Positions 13,926-25,280 of a stretch of DNA of 64,000 nucleotides are shown here, one piece after another. Position 1 is the stretch's first letter. Each line of letters begins with the position of its first letter. The notes beneath the pieces were generated by a model, which was not told where the DNA came from, did no database searches, and saw only the letters and a list, made by a program, of their open reading frames with translations. The DNA comes from Isoperla grammatica (Eukaryota; Arthropoda; Insecta; Plecoptera; Perlodidae). The stretch spans positions 3,183,946 through 3,247,945 of the forward strand of contig OX246741.1 in the NCBI GenBank assembly GCA_945910005.1, written 5' to 3'. A program made the position numbers and the translations under genes.

Positions 13926-16478
13926 CATACACTCACGCTCAGGAGCGCAGCATGGCGGAGTTTTGATGTCAGTTGCAGCCACAGCCGCCGGCTACTCAGT
14001 TGAGGACGCACCCTAAAGTAACGGCCATGAAAACAGGGGGCGCTCTTTTCATAATTCGTTCTTTTAGATAAACTAATTGTACTACACGATGAGTTAGGCA
14101 TGATAAAAGTATATTGGAGTAGGCTTTGCTTTCTGGTTCCATTTTACGTGAGAAAACATTGCAGTACGCGCATTTTAACGGTCATGGGAAGCTCGCTATA
14201 TTAAACTACACAACATTGACTGTATTTCATAGATATCTGGAGAACGCGACAACACACTGAAAGAGTAATTCCTATGCGGATTTTCTTTTGCTTTAAAAAC
14301 TTTCAAACATTGTTATGCTTTTCATTTCTGCAACTAATTCAATAGTTTAGAATTAATTAGTTGAAATAACAATTACAACATTTAACAGTCTTTAAATTCA
14401 TTGTTAACTATACAAAACAAAATTCTGCGTAAGAATGACTTTTCAATATCTTGAAGCGTTTTCAATAAAAACGTGAACGTACAGAGTTGGCCCTTTCAAG
14501 TAAACACAAGTTACGATCATTGACTTTAGAAACTGTGTCAAGACGCTAAGTAGGCCACGCGACAACTAAGTATTTGGTCACCCCTTACCGAGGTATCGTC
14601 GGTACTGAACTGACGCCTGACAACTCGGGTGATTGATTATTACGGATTATCCAGTTTCCAATAGTGAATAGAGGGCGACAAGAGAAGAGAAGAGAAGGGA
14701 ATACTGTTACTATGCACAACTCTGATCCGTCTGATGGATAGATAGATCTGCTAGTGTCACTTCACTGATCCGACATCGGCTCATTACAACTACGCACCAA
14801 CTGTATCTGGCCAGCCAATCGGTGACTCTCTCTCAACACAGGATTACAATACAACTATTTGGAGATCAAGGGTTCTATAGAAATAATTAAAAATAAAAAA
14901 ATTGAAAGAGTTTGGTTGACATTGAGTTATGTTTTGAAATGATTTATTACCGATTTTCATCGGGGGTGGCGGGGGGGGGGGGGGGAGGAGGGTGCTTTAG
15001 ATGGAAGATTGTGTATTATTAGATCACAATGTTCTTACAGACAAATCTATTATGGTCCTTGGATTATAAATACATAAAGAATAACCCATTTTATGTATTC
15101 TCGAAGATTGCGAAAATCGTCGAAGAAAGTCTTACAAGAGGTACCGAAATGAGATCCTTCCTTTTCCCATTTCCTCCCCTTTACCCCTCCTCCGTTGAGT
15201 GTCCAGCCAACACCTCCACATATGTAATGAGTGCTGAATTTTTAAGCCAAGTAAAATGTGGATTGAGGATAAAACTGCAAAACGTTTACGGAATAAATCC
15301 AAAATTAATAATTCAACAAAAAGTAAAACTATTTGCACCGATCTCCAGTTATTAAACTTATGTACTCAATATTGTGCTAAGCCAATTCTAAAGGTAGCGC
15401 GGTTCATACAACTAATTAAGATAGATTCTCTCACCAACAATGGGAACTGGTGAGTCTTACCTCTGTGTGACGTATTCTTGGACAGACAAGAGAAAACGAT
15501 GCGATAGACTTTGTATCAGATCTTGGCCACAGTATCTATTGTGGAAACTGTGATTATTGTAATTCCAATTTGAACCGTTCCGTTCATAAAACTTTGATAT
15601 TCACTTTGATAAAAGAAAACCTGTTGAATAGAAATTAATGTAATTGTTAAGTAACGCTTTCATTGCGGTATTCTCTCCTCTCCTCCGAAAACAAACGGAA
15701 ATATTAATTGCTTTTCATTCCCTTGGAGTTTTCCATTCTTTATTTTTACGATTTCATTTTGTTTCCACTTGAACTTTTTTTTTATCACCTTGCAAAAGTC
15801 ATAGATATTAGAATCCACCGAGGATTGTGGAGTTGCCGTCAAGGGGATATTCCTTTTCACGAACACAATTATTTTTAAGAATGCTTCGGGGTCTCACAAT
15901 TAGTTTAAGAATGTAAACGACCAGACCTCTGCTCAGCTCTCAACTAGGATATTAGAATAAATTTAATGGCCCGGCTGAGTGTGATGCTTCTCTTGAGCCG
16001 TTGGGGGGGGGGGGGGGGGGAGGGGGGAGATTATGATGTTTTTAATTGATCGTCTTCAAAGTCATAATATCGTTCTTGAGGGGGGAGAAGGGAGGGGGTC
16101 GTCAAACAGCACAGAGCCTTTATATCATGTTTCAAAGACACCAAAGAGATGCTCATATTTATATTTAGCATTCTGAAAGCGCAACAAAGCTCTTTGACAA
16201 CTAGAACTGGGAGAATATCTTCCAATCATCCAACACTAAATAATAATAATAACAAGAAATTATTTAATTATTAGATTATATATAAATATTATGTACTTAT
16301 TATTTAACCTATGTATGTATTCATTCATAGTCCGCGTCAATACTAGATGCCACACTATATTTTAAACCCTAAGTCCAGCAAAGCTCAAGCACATCTCTAC
16401 ACCAATCACCAATAAACACCAAATGTCCCGCAATAAAACTCAAGCACATATGTAAATCACACCAATAAACAACGACAG

Positions 16479-16606
16479 CGATAGCACACGAAACTTTACT
16501 TCGGGAACTTCTGGGTTCGATTCTCGCCGCCTGAAACTGAAATAATGTATTGGACTTTTCCGAGGCTGTACTCAGGCATTTATGGCGCATGCTGGTATGT
16601 AGTATT
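16479..16606 (+). mobile_element. tRNA-derived SINE, 5' part, interrupted by the 5S-SINE
   Basis: It begins CGATAGCAC, has a box B GGGTTCGATTCTC and continues TTTTCCGAGG, matching in order the SINE at 63287. The remainder resumes at 17045 after the 5S-SINE. Confidence 0.75.
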
Positions 16607-17033
16607 AGCCAACGGTTTAGCCGCGGTTGCTTAGCCGGTTCCCATACGAACACCGAAGTTAAGCAACCTCGGGCTAGGTCAGGAGGTGGATGGGTGACCA
16701 CTCACCTCTGAAACACTAGTTACCGTTGGTTAGAGCAGATTGGAGGGTTCGAAAGCTTGTGTAACAGCTTCGTTCTTCTCGTCAACTGCTCGGCAGTCCA
16801 GGTTAGTGGAGGAACCTATATGACTGGTCAAAGTTACACCGTCCTTTCGGATGGGACGTAAAGCCGATGGTCCCCTTGGTACTTTTCGACAGGAGTAGGC
16901 TACGTGCCGGTACCAGGCTTCCCCTCCTCCCTTCCTCATTATCATTCATCAATCATCACTCATCAGGCTAAAGAGGGCATTGTGCCCTACACTGGCCTTA
17001 ATTACAATAAAATAAATAAAATAAATAAATAAA
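16607..17033 (+). mobile_element. 5S rRNA-derived SINE with perfect target-site duplication
   Basis: The head (about 16608-16731) resembles 5S rRNA over its full ~120-nt length: it starts GCCAACGG, has ACACCGAAGTTAAGCAACCT and TCGGGC, the internal-control-region sequence GGTGGATGGGTGACCAC, and ends CCGTTGGT. A SINE body follows (TCCTTTCGGATGGGACGTAA region), then a 3' part ending GGCCTTAATTACAATAAAAT and AAATAAAT repeats. TATGTAGTATT flanks it at 16596-16606 and 17034-17044. In 5S-derived SINEs the head supplies an internal Pol III promoter; the tail probably came from a partner LINE (inference). Confidence 0.92.
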
Positions 17034-17044
17034 TATGTAGTATT

Positions 17045-17110
17045 GTCCATATAAGCAGCCCTCGGACTTCCTTCCGAACTAAGTAGGTCCTCCAAGGATC
17101 AAGCAGACCT
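17045..17110 (+). mobile_element. tRNA-derived SINE, 3' part after the nested insertion
   Basis: GCAGCCCTCGGACTTCCTTC continues the SINE body that stops at 16606. Compare AACAGCCCTCGGACAATCCT in the copy at 63287. Confidence 0.7.
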
Positions 17111-17256
17111 CCTACTTGATCCTTTGGCCAACCCCTCCCCTACAAAATATCCGCAGACTTTCCCTATATTACGAACAACTACTTTCAACACTTGAAGTAC
17201 AAATCTACAAAGAGCCAGTATTGTTAAATAAAATTTTAGTAAGCTACTAAATTGTT

Positions 17257-17305
17257 ATCACCATGGCAATAACCAATGGGAAGCCTAGTTGGTTGCCATG
17301 GTGAT
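17257..17305. promoter_or_regulatory. inverted repeat of X-box-like RFX motifs
   Basis: ATCACCATGGCAATAACCAA and TTGGTTGCCATGGTGAT form a dyad with a ~12-bp loop. Each arm contains TTGCCATGGTGAT, similar to RFX X-box sites. Function is inferred. Confidence 0.4.
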
Positions 17306-18430
17306 GGGTGAAAACAAGTAATTCGGGTCCTACAAAATTCTCTTCTAAATATATATTCACCCCGCAAAGCCCCACCCATCAATATGCTATGGTCATAGTC
17401 ACGTACGTTTGATCGTATTTATCATAGTTTTAAATCTACAAATAATCGAAATTCACAGTGCGTTGTGCGTTTCTACGCATGCATCAACACAACACTCGTC
17501 ATTAGTTGGATGTCCAGCGGTCCTTTCAACGCGACATAGCTTTGTGTGGCAGAGTAATGATTCACCCAACCCCCTGTAATAAAACTACCAATGCAACTGA
17601 TTCGTAATTGACTGGGTTTATTATCACGTGATGTGGCTGCCTAACGAGCTGGTCGCATCTCGAACACTTCGACTAATCGATATTTCCCACACGTCCAATC
17701 AGTTATACACAACGTACCGCGCCACCCACGGGGAAAACAACGAAATACGCCATTAGCGTTTCACCTTTCATTTTTGTTATCAAATTGCCAGAATATAACA
17801 ATGAGTCGTTGAGTTTGTTTGTAGAGCGACGTAATTACGTTTACAATATTGTTGGTTCGATTTTATGCGAATATAAAAATTTGCTGGGATGGAAATCCGT
17901 TTGTTACAGAAACACAATAAACTAATTTTGTAGTCTTTACGGAATCGAAATATTAAAAGTATATAGTTTTATTTTTTATAGTGGGCCTAGAAACTATGTT
18001 ATCATGTTTTATTTGGTAAATGCCTAAATTATTGCTACCAAATGGAAATTTGTTTAATATTGGCAATACATTAACAACATTAATATTATGATCGGGGTTT
18101 GGAGGGGGAGCGTTGTTAATTTGTCTTTTTTTTAGTTAGCTATTATAAAAAATGTTACAAAGCTTATTTGTGTAAGATTTGTTCAGTCTACGATGCTTGT
18201 TAAGTATTAGTAGGCCTACTTGGCAGTTTGCCGGGAGAGTTGCATGTGAATGGTGACCAGTCTTATACCGCCAGCTCAAACTTATTCTGGTACAATATCT
18301 TCTTGCACTGAACGCTAGAAATCACCATCCCTTATTATTATCCCCCTCCTTCGAGTCGTCTGTGTCTGATCTAACCAGCATTATCTCTACTCCGCTCTTT
18401 ACCCTCACTTAATCCCCGCTAGTAGTTCCA

Positions 18431-18560
18431 AGCCACCTTGTGGATGCTGGCGTCACGGATAAGTGAGTCGGAGCCAATCAGCGGAGGGATTTTTCAAATA
18501 CTGACATTTGGTTGGCCAATGCCTCACTCGTCTATGACGTCATCATCCACAAGGTTTCTG
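18431..18560. mobile_element. CCAAT-box inverted-repeat MITE, copy 2
   Basis: The left arm ACCTTGTGGATGCTGGCGTC pairs with the right arm, whose reverse complement reads ACCTTGTGGATGATGACGTC. Arms run ~45 bp with some mismatches. It contains two CCAAT boxes and a perfect TGACGTCA (18536-18543), and is better conserved than the copy at 10710. Confidence 0.8.
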
Positions 18561-19489
18561 TGGAACGTGTTTGTCATCCCTCACCTTCATGACTTGTCTT
18601 AATGCTCTAACTCAGACGTTACCCAACTTACATCAATTAGCATAGTAGAGTTATGCGAGCTGGGAATACCAAGCGTAGCATTGCCAACTATGCTGGAACT
18701 ATGCAGAGAATAGTTTTGTCAAAGAGATATGTTCTGACCAGTTGACCCTCATTACAGGAGACTAAACCGAAAATTTGATAATCGCTTTTTCAAGCTAAAT
18801 AGTAAAAAATAGAAATGAACTGAATGCGCCATTCGGGAGATATTTCTACATTATCGAAATGTTTTTGATTGAGCACAGTAATATTTATTGTTTCAATCAA
18901 CTATTGTGACCACAACAAAACGACGAGTGAAGTTGTCATCAAAGCGTTGTTATGCGGTAAATACATATTCACAAAAATACACATTCGTCCGTTAGTTACA
19001 CTTGTGTGTGTTTCACATTCGTTGTTACAATTAATAACGATAATGACATTCGCGTTAATTAAATTCATTATCATCTTTGTCAAACTAAATGACAATTACC
19101 AGCAAATGCGAATCCCATTCATAGCTTTGTTATACAGATCTGGGGCGCATAAAGCAATGGTTGTTTTGCTCCCCCAGAGGGGGACAGAGATTATTGTAGC
19201 AAACAATAGTGTATACACGTGTGTAATAGTGTCTGATGATATAACACACACGGGGCATTCGAACCTTCAGGTGCAACATAAGGTGCATCAAATAAATCTT
19301 TGTCAAATCAGACGTTTTTTCATGCTGTTACTGTACGTGTGACTTTTTTGTTTTTTTAGTTCTGGTTCACGGATCGGTTTCTCGGAATCGCGATCTTCGC
19401 GATTGAAGCACCCTAAAACTAATAATAATAATGTATTTTTCCTAAATATTTAGTTTACAGGATACATCTATTCTAAATTAATAAATAGT

Positions 19490-19575
19490 GAACTGGGAAT
19501 CGAACCCTGTAACCTCTGTATTGGAAGCAGAAACCAAGATAATATATGCATTGTATAACTGTTCGGTTACAGAAT
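19490..19575 (-). repeat. tRNA-derived SINE head
   Basis: The reverse strand carries GAGGTTACAGGGTTCGATTC followed by CCAGTTCAC, a box B-like promoter element. The rest is degenerate. Confidence 0.45.
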
Positions 19576-20777
19576 ATGGCGACGCTAAAAAATGTAGAAA
19601 ACGAACCTGGTAGTGAATTGTTACAAAAAAAAAACTCAGCATTCTAAAGACTTTGTCCCAAGTCTCTGTCAAGGAAGTGGGTAAGTCGTCGTGAGTCTGT
19701 GTAATGTGTGAGTGTAAGTGACGCAATTGAACGCTGCACGTCTACTAATTGCGTCCCCCCCCCCCCCCCCCCTCCCCCACTACTACTGCTCGCACGACTA
19801 ATGAAGTGTGCGTGAAATGCAAGGGGCGAAGACGGGGGACCACTTGGAAAAATACACTTGCTGTTACTATTATTCTTCGCGCGGGAGTCTTCAACATTAA
19901 GCTAACTGTTTAATCAGGAGTGGGGTCTCGCGTCGACAGTAAAAATTAACTAGATCTAATTCTAGGGTTGTTTGCGTACAAATGTAATTGAAGTATATGT
20001 AGTTAGGTGCTGTTTCATAATTTGTATTTTGTTTTATAGTTACATTACGGTTTAGGAAGCTTGGTTGTTTAAAAACTTAGATAATTAAGAGAGGAATATA
20101 GTAAAAGTTCATAACAAGAGGCATAACATTTATCAAGATTACATTATTTGAATAAAAACTTTATCATCTAAAAATAATTTAGAGTTATTTTCTTTATAAT
20201 GAACACATGAGTCGATTTGATGTGTTTTGGGTTTAGAGCTATTTTTTTTCTCTTGAATGTTTTGCTTTACTTGTTTGGTGACATTAAAAATAAACACAAA
20301 TATTTGTCTGCGTTACAAAGCATGTGCATTTTTACGGTCAAAACGGATTTTCGGCCTCGGAGTGGCCTAAGTAATTAATCACTAGTGGATCTCATCAGGG
20401 GTAAAATTTACGGGTCCTGTTTTAAAAAACTTCCCGGGTAATTCACTATCCAGAGGAGAGGGAGGGAGGGAGGGAGAGGGGGTTACTAAATTAGTATTAC
20501 AATTGTTAAATCACCAAAAATAAATCACTAGTGTCTGTTTTGAGTTTTAAAAAACTGAAGCCTCCCAGTAAATTAATGAACTCGGTGCGCCAACGTTTAA
20601 CCCAGTTTGATTTGCTCGGGTAAAATTCCGGAAGTAAATTCCTCCCACATCCTAAATCACTTTGTGCTTCTTCTGTCGATAACTGAATAATGGATTTAAA
20701 ATTCTCTCTGCTCGGATGATGAAACTCGTCTTGAGCAGCGGTGACGTCACGATGAACTGACATCCGCTTAGTCTGGA

Positions 20778-21327
20778 CACTTTGTCTAACCCATAATCTT
20801 TGTGTTTGCATGGAAATATGCTGCCATAGTTCATCCGCTCTAAGATGCCTACTATGACACTTTGTCTAACCCATAATCTTTGTGTTTGCATGGAAATATG
20901 CTGCCATAGTTCATCCGCTCTAAGATGCCTACTATGACACTTTGTCTAACCCATAATCTTTGTGTTTGCATGGAAATATGCTGCCATAGTTCATCCGCTC
21001 TAAGATGCCTACTATGACACTTTGTCTAACCCATAATCTTTGTGTTTGCATGGAAATATGCTGCCATAGTTCATCCGCTCTAAGATGCCTACTATGACAC
21101 TTTGTCTAACCCATAATCTTTGTGTTTGCATGGAAATATGCTGCCATAGTTCATCTGCTCTAAGATGCCTACTATGACACTTTGTCTAACCCATAATCTT
21201 TGTGTTTGCATGGAAATATGCTGCCATAGTTCATCCGCTCTAAGATGCCTACTATGACACTTTGTCTAACCCATAATCTTTGTGTTTGCATGGAAATATG
21301 CTGCCATAGTTCATCCGCTCGAAGATT
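20778..21327. repeat. 80-bp tandem repeat, seven near-identical units
   Basis: Units contain CACTTTGTCTAACCCATAAT, CTTTGTGTTTGCATGG and CTGCCATAGTTCATCCGCTC. The motif CTGCCATAGT recurs exactly every 80 bp from 20821 to 21301. Only isolated differences are seen (for example CATCTGCTC near 21155), so expansion is recent. The sequence is unrelated by eye to the large satellite 4 kb away. Confidence 0.95.
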
Positions 21328-21386
21328 CTTACAAATGTCAGTTTTTATTTTATGGTTTTGGTATCCTGGTACATAGAACGACAATG

Positions 21387-21475
21387 AACAATGCTTTGTG
21401 CAACCCACAATATTTGTGTTTATATATGTAACTTTTGTTTTACCGGTAGACTATAGTTCATTCTCTCGAAAATAG
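21387..21475. repeat. decayed relative of the 80-bp tandem unit
   Basis: Segments GCTTTGTGCAACCCACAATA, TTTGTGTTTATA and CTATAGTTCATTCTCTCGAA align in order with the neighbouring 80-bp unit, with substitutions and a short insertion. It is probably an old flanking monomer. Confidence 0.6.
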
Positions 21476-21571
21476 CTCAAAATGTTCATTGTTGTATTTT
21501 GGTGCTGGCACATTGCGTTTCTGAGCACATTTTTCACAACAACAACCTAACATCAATGCTGTTAGCGTTAA

Positions 21572-21815
21572 CAATAATTTTTCGTAGAAAACCTGCCCAC
21601 GGACAGCTCAGGAACCTCTTCAGATAACTAACTAGGTATTGCGGTATTTCAAATAGTTGGAAAGGAATGTCCGAGGGCTGATAGTATGACAATCCCAGCA
21701 CTCACTTTGTGACCGAGGCAAACCTATGAACAAACCTTCAGTCAGGAGTGTTGGTAGCGGGTATCGAACAAACGACCGCCCGAATTAGAGCCTAATATGC
21801 TCCGCATTGAGTTAG
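21572..21815 (-). mobile_element. tRNA-derived SINE copy next to the 80-bp repeat
   Basis: Plus-strand TCGTAGAAAACCTGCCCACG, AACCTCTTCAGATAACTAAC, GTCCGAGGGCTGATAGTATG, ACCTTCAGTCAGGAGTG, the box B complement TATCGAACAAACGACC and CCGAATTAGAGCC match the family. Confidence 0.85.
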
Positions 21816-24803
21816 TTCATATCATAGTCTAGTTGTTCATAAAACCGTGGGTACAATTATTTACTATATCAAGTTTGCGTGCGTTCATGATGTACAACTT
21901 AACAACGAGAATTAATTCACGTGGTTTTCATATTAGCTGTAGCCTTTCATCTAAATGTGAACACTTACACCTCAGATGTAGCTAATTAATGCTTCGCTTC
22001 CGCGTGTGAGTTATTAGTGGTGGCGTTTGCTTTAAGCCCAAAACAGGCCGCATTTAACTTCCGCCATTAGTTTCCGAACAAATACGAGCGCGCTACATAA
22101 ACTTCGGGTAAAAATAAATGAAATTGGCCCTGGTGGTGTAGTTTCAAAGTATTGTCTTGGCGGTACTAAGTTTGTTCGAATTATCCTTCGGTGTGCACTT
22201 AATACCAATAAAGCCGCCAACGCCGTAAACACTAGGATATATTTCACAGTTTGGATTCTGGGTCATGGAGAATTACAGGTGTGATAATATTAACATGATA
22301 GGAAATGATAAGAAGTAGTTGGGAGTTTGTATCATATCTCATTCTGTAATTGCAACTTATCTACACTCAACGAGATATTAACAGAATTGTTTTTTGTATA
22401 AGAAGTGAGGAATTCTCTAAGAACTTTACGGGAAGACTCTACGTCGTATTTCTAATGAAATGTTTGCATGGTTATGGTAGTTCTGTCCTGATTCTCGATT
22501 AATTAATTTATATTATCTCGTATTATGGAGTTGACAACAGTAAAATAATAAATTCCTAAGATCAGTTTGCACACTATGTGTGTATTGTGTTGGTAATGCT
22601 TGATCTTGCTGCCTAACTTCGCGCCAGCAAATGCAGACACGAAGTCAGCTACCCCGATAGAAAGGCGCTGACTAATCGCTGACGCGCCAGCAGCACAGCT
22701 ATACAGTGACATAACGTATGTCCTACGTGTACGATCGTTCGTCATTCAAGATTGGATTGAAATGAGTACAACGATGGACATCATTTTCCGCGCAAACTGT
22801 CACTGAAAACAGTTCCCGTCCTAACAAGTGGCGCCTAATTAGAGCACGCGAGCACGTGACTCCCAACACCTCCGTTAATTATGAAGCCGTGATAGGAGGG
22901 GGGAGGGGGGGGGCAGACATTTCCTGCTCGCAAATCTCTCTTGAGAAATGGAAGGAGCTTAATTTTAATTTTATTTCTTTAAAAGGGAATAAAGAAAAGT
23001 AAAGTTCTACCATCTTGTAGCTCTCTTGAGTGGGGGACATAATTAAAAAGTATCTAAGTTTCCCTTCTAATGAAGAAAATCTCTCCAACCCTTGGAGACG
23101 CCGTCTTTCTGTGAGAAGCGAAATGACATACTTTCCTTCATAATCCTTTGCAATATTTATCTGGTACAATGCTGAGCAAAAACGTGTTTGCCGCATACGT
23201 CAGAGAAAAGGCTGTTATTGCACAAGCAGAGTCTAACTTCGTATTTATTTTGGCAGAAATTAGCTTTCCAACTTCTTTGAGAAAAAAGAGCTTGGTTAAA
23301 CTCTTTTTAAAATCATAAACCGTTGAGATATTCGTCACTCGCTTTTTATACGGGTGCAGTATTAATATTTTAAACGGTTTTCAAAGAGAACGTTTTCGTT
23401 TTCCACGCCAGTGAGATTATGAATGTAATCTACGCGTCTGAATCGCTTAGAAGCGGAAACAAATTAAAAACACTACAGACAAGCTGTGCATGTTAATATT
23501 TCCTAATTTAAACATTTCAGTGTCAAAAGCAAAAGTTACAACGAGTAAACAACACAATATTCTGAATCAGTAGCAAAGAACCTTTCATCGTATTTTAGGC
23601 TACGTAATTTTATCAAACATACTAGTGAAGCGTTTCAACGCTTTATTATCAGAAGCGAGAGTGTAAATAAAACAAAATTAAGCTAAAACTAAATCTAATT
23701 AGTCTTCGTCTGGAGTAAATTAATGTACTTAATTTTAGTACAACGTTGCTTTGTCAATATTTCACTTTACGCTTGGAAAACTCAACTAAATATGTTCCTC
23801 AGCCATCTGACAGTTAAGGTAGGGATGAGCGAGGGTAAGACTACTTTTAACACAATGTTCTTGTCAACTCTATTATAAATGTATATTTTTGGGGAAACTT
23901 CACTCGAAATAAGAGATACATAGAAAATGGCAATCTTACCGACAATACGAACATAATATATTTAATTTTTACTTCCCTTCTATAATTCTCTGGGCCAAAC
24001 TAACACATTAACATTACTGAAATACATTGTGTGTTAAATTCGATTAATTATCACATTAATCTGTCATTTCTCAAAAGAGTCGCATCCAACATCATAGACC
24101 ACGTGACAATTACAACACATGCAATACTCTTGCTCAGATTTATAGCCGAGAATGTAACGACTAGTTTGGCACACGTTTAGTAATATGAAGGATTTCGTTT
24201 TTATATCAATTAGCACAATTTATAAAATTAACTAGCTAGAGAATTGTTTATCGCTATACTAGCACTTTGTGACGTTTGAGGTAATTACACAGATGTCTGC
24301 ATCAGATATTCTTTCTGGCGTTGAAAATGAAGTGAAGAGTTTATAGTTTTTACATTTGGCTGACTAAAGGGAATGGGGACACAAGGAGATGAGTGTTTTA
24401 TTAATAATGCAATACAAATTAATAACAAACCGGCACTCTAAACAAAATGTGTTATGGTTGCACACGTTGTTTTTAATATGTTACAAATTACAAACTCCGC
24501 TATTGTCTTTAGTGCATAGTATTTTAATGTGTTGGTTTATTATTGCAGTTGAAATCAAACGATTACAAAGAGTTACTCAATATTGACACGACACATTTAT
24601 TGTCCCTTTTATCTTTACAAGCAATCCTCTTTCCTCCTTTCATTACATTACTCTCTATCTATGTTGCCTGTTTTCAAGTTCATTTGGTTCAAAAGTGTTC
24701 TTTCTTGTTATTAAAAACGACGATACAAAATTAAAATCATCATTGCCCTTATCTTGTTATCACGTTATAGAATGACAGTTTAATAAGAACATTTACCCGA
24801 ACC
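21816..24803. other. non-coding AT-rich tract
   Basis: No gene, RNA or clear repeat seen between the SINE copy and the hAT-like remnant. Confidence 0.6.
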
Positions 24804-25280
24804 AGGGGTGGACTGGGGAAAAAATCCAGGCTGGGTAAACTTTTAGTCAGGGCAGGCATGGGGAGTTTGGGGAGCAGTGGCCCCCCAACAAACAGCGCCG
24901 AAGACGAAATTATTTTAAATCAGGTTTTTAGAAGGCATTTGGTGCAATTTAGAAAAAAACATAGCAAGCTGAATGCACTACCGAAATACTGTAGTTCTCG
25001 TCGGTTAAAAGTAGAAAACACCAGCAAGACAATAGATGAAAATGAGATCAAGTTACAGCGAAATCGAACGAATCTACAATGTCATTTAAACCTTGCAATA
25101 TCGCGAAGGAAGTGGTGGGAGGCCCTCGGGTTTAAACAATTTTAATTTCAATGCGCGGCAACTTACCGCTGGCGCCAGGCAGTATATAGCTGTTCCAGTC
25201 GGACCAGGCCAAATTTGGGCCAAAACAGGCACGCCACCGGGCATTTGCCCAGTTGCCCCGCGGGCCTGTCCGCCACCGGT
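24804..25280 (+). mobile_element. possible hAT-like remnant beside the satellite
   Basis: The left end reads CAGGGGTGGACTGGGG, and the right end (25260-25280) reads CCTGTCCGCCACCGGTG, whose complement CACCGGTGGCGGACAGG resembles CAGGGGTGG-type hAT ends. The internal 95-residue frame is not a recognisable transposase and no 8-bp duplication is visible. The right end abuts the first satellite monomer. Confidence 0.35.

Larger units (their letters stand above)
10080..16478. other. non-coding tract
   Basis: It contains the inverted-repeat element at 10710, the TGTACA cluster, the NRF-1 palindrome and poly-G runs. TATATAAG near 11577 is an isolated TATA-like match. No gene seen. Confidence 0.6.
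17111..20777. other. non-coding tract
   Basis: It holds the RFX-like dyad, the second CCAAT element and a tRNA-like head. The 157-residue frame at 18869-19342 starts at TTG and has no recognisable family. Confidence 0.6.

Noticed and set aside
16608..16731. Functional 5S rRNA gene
   Set aside because: The internal region is 5S-like but other parts are diverged, and it is followed by a SINE body and tail with target duplications; no tandem 5S units are present.
18869..19342. 157-residue open frame
   Set aside because: It begins at TTG, has random-looking composition and no domain; kept only as a remark.
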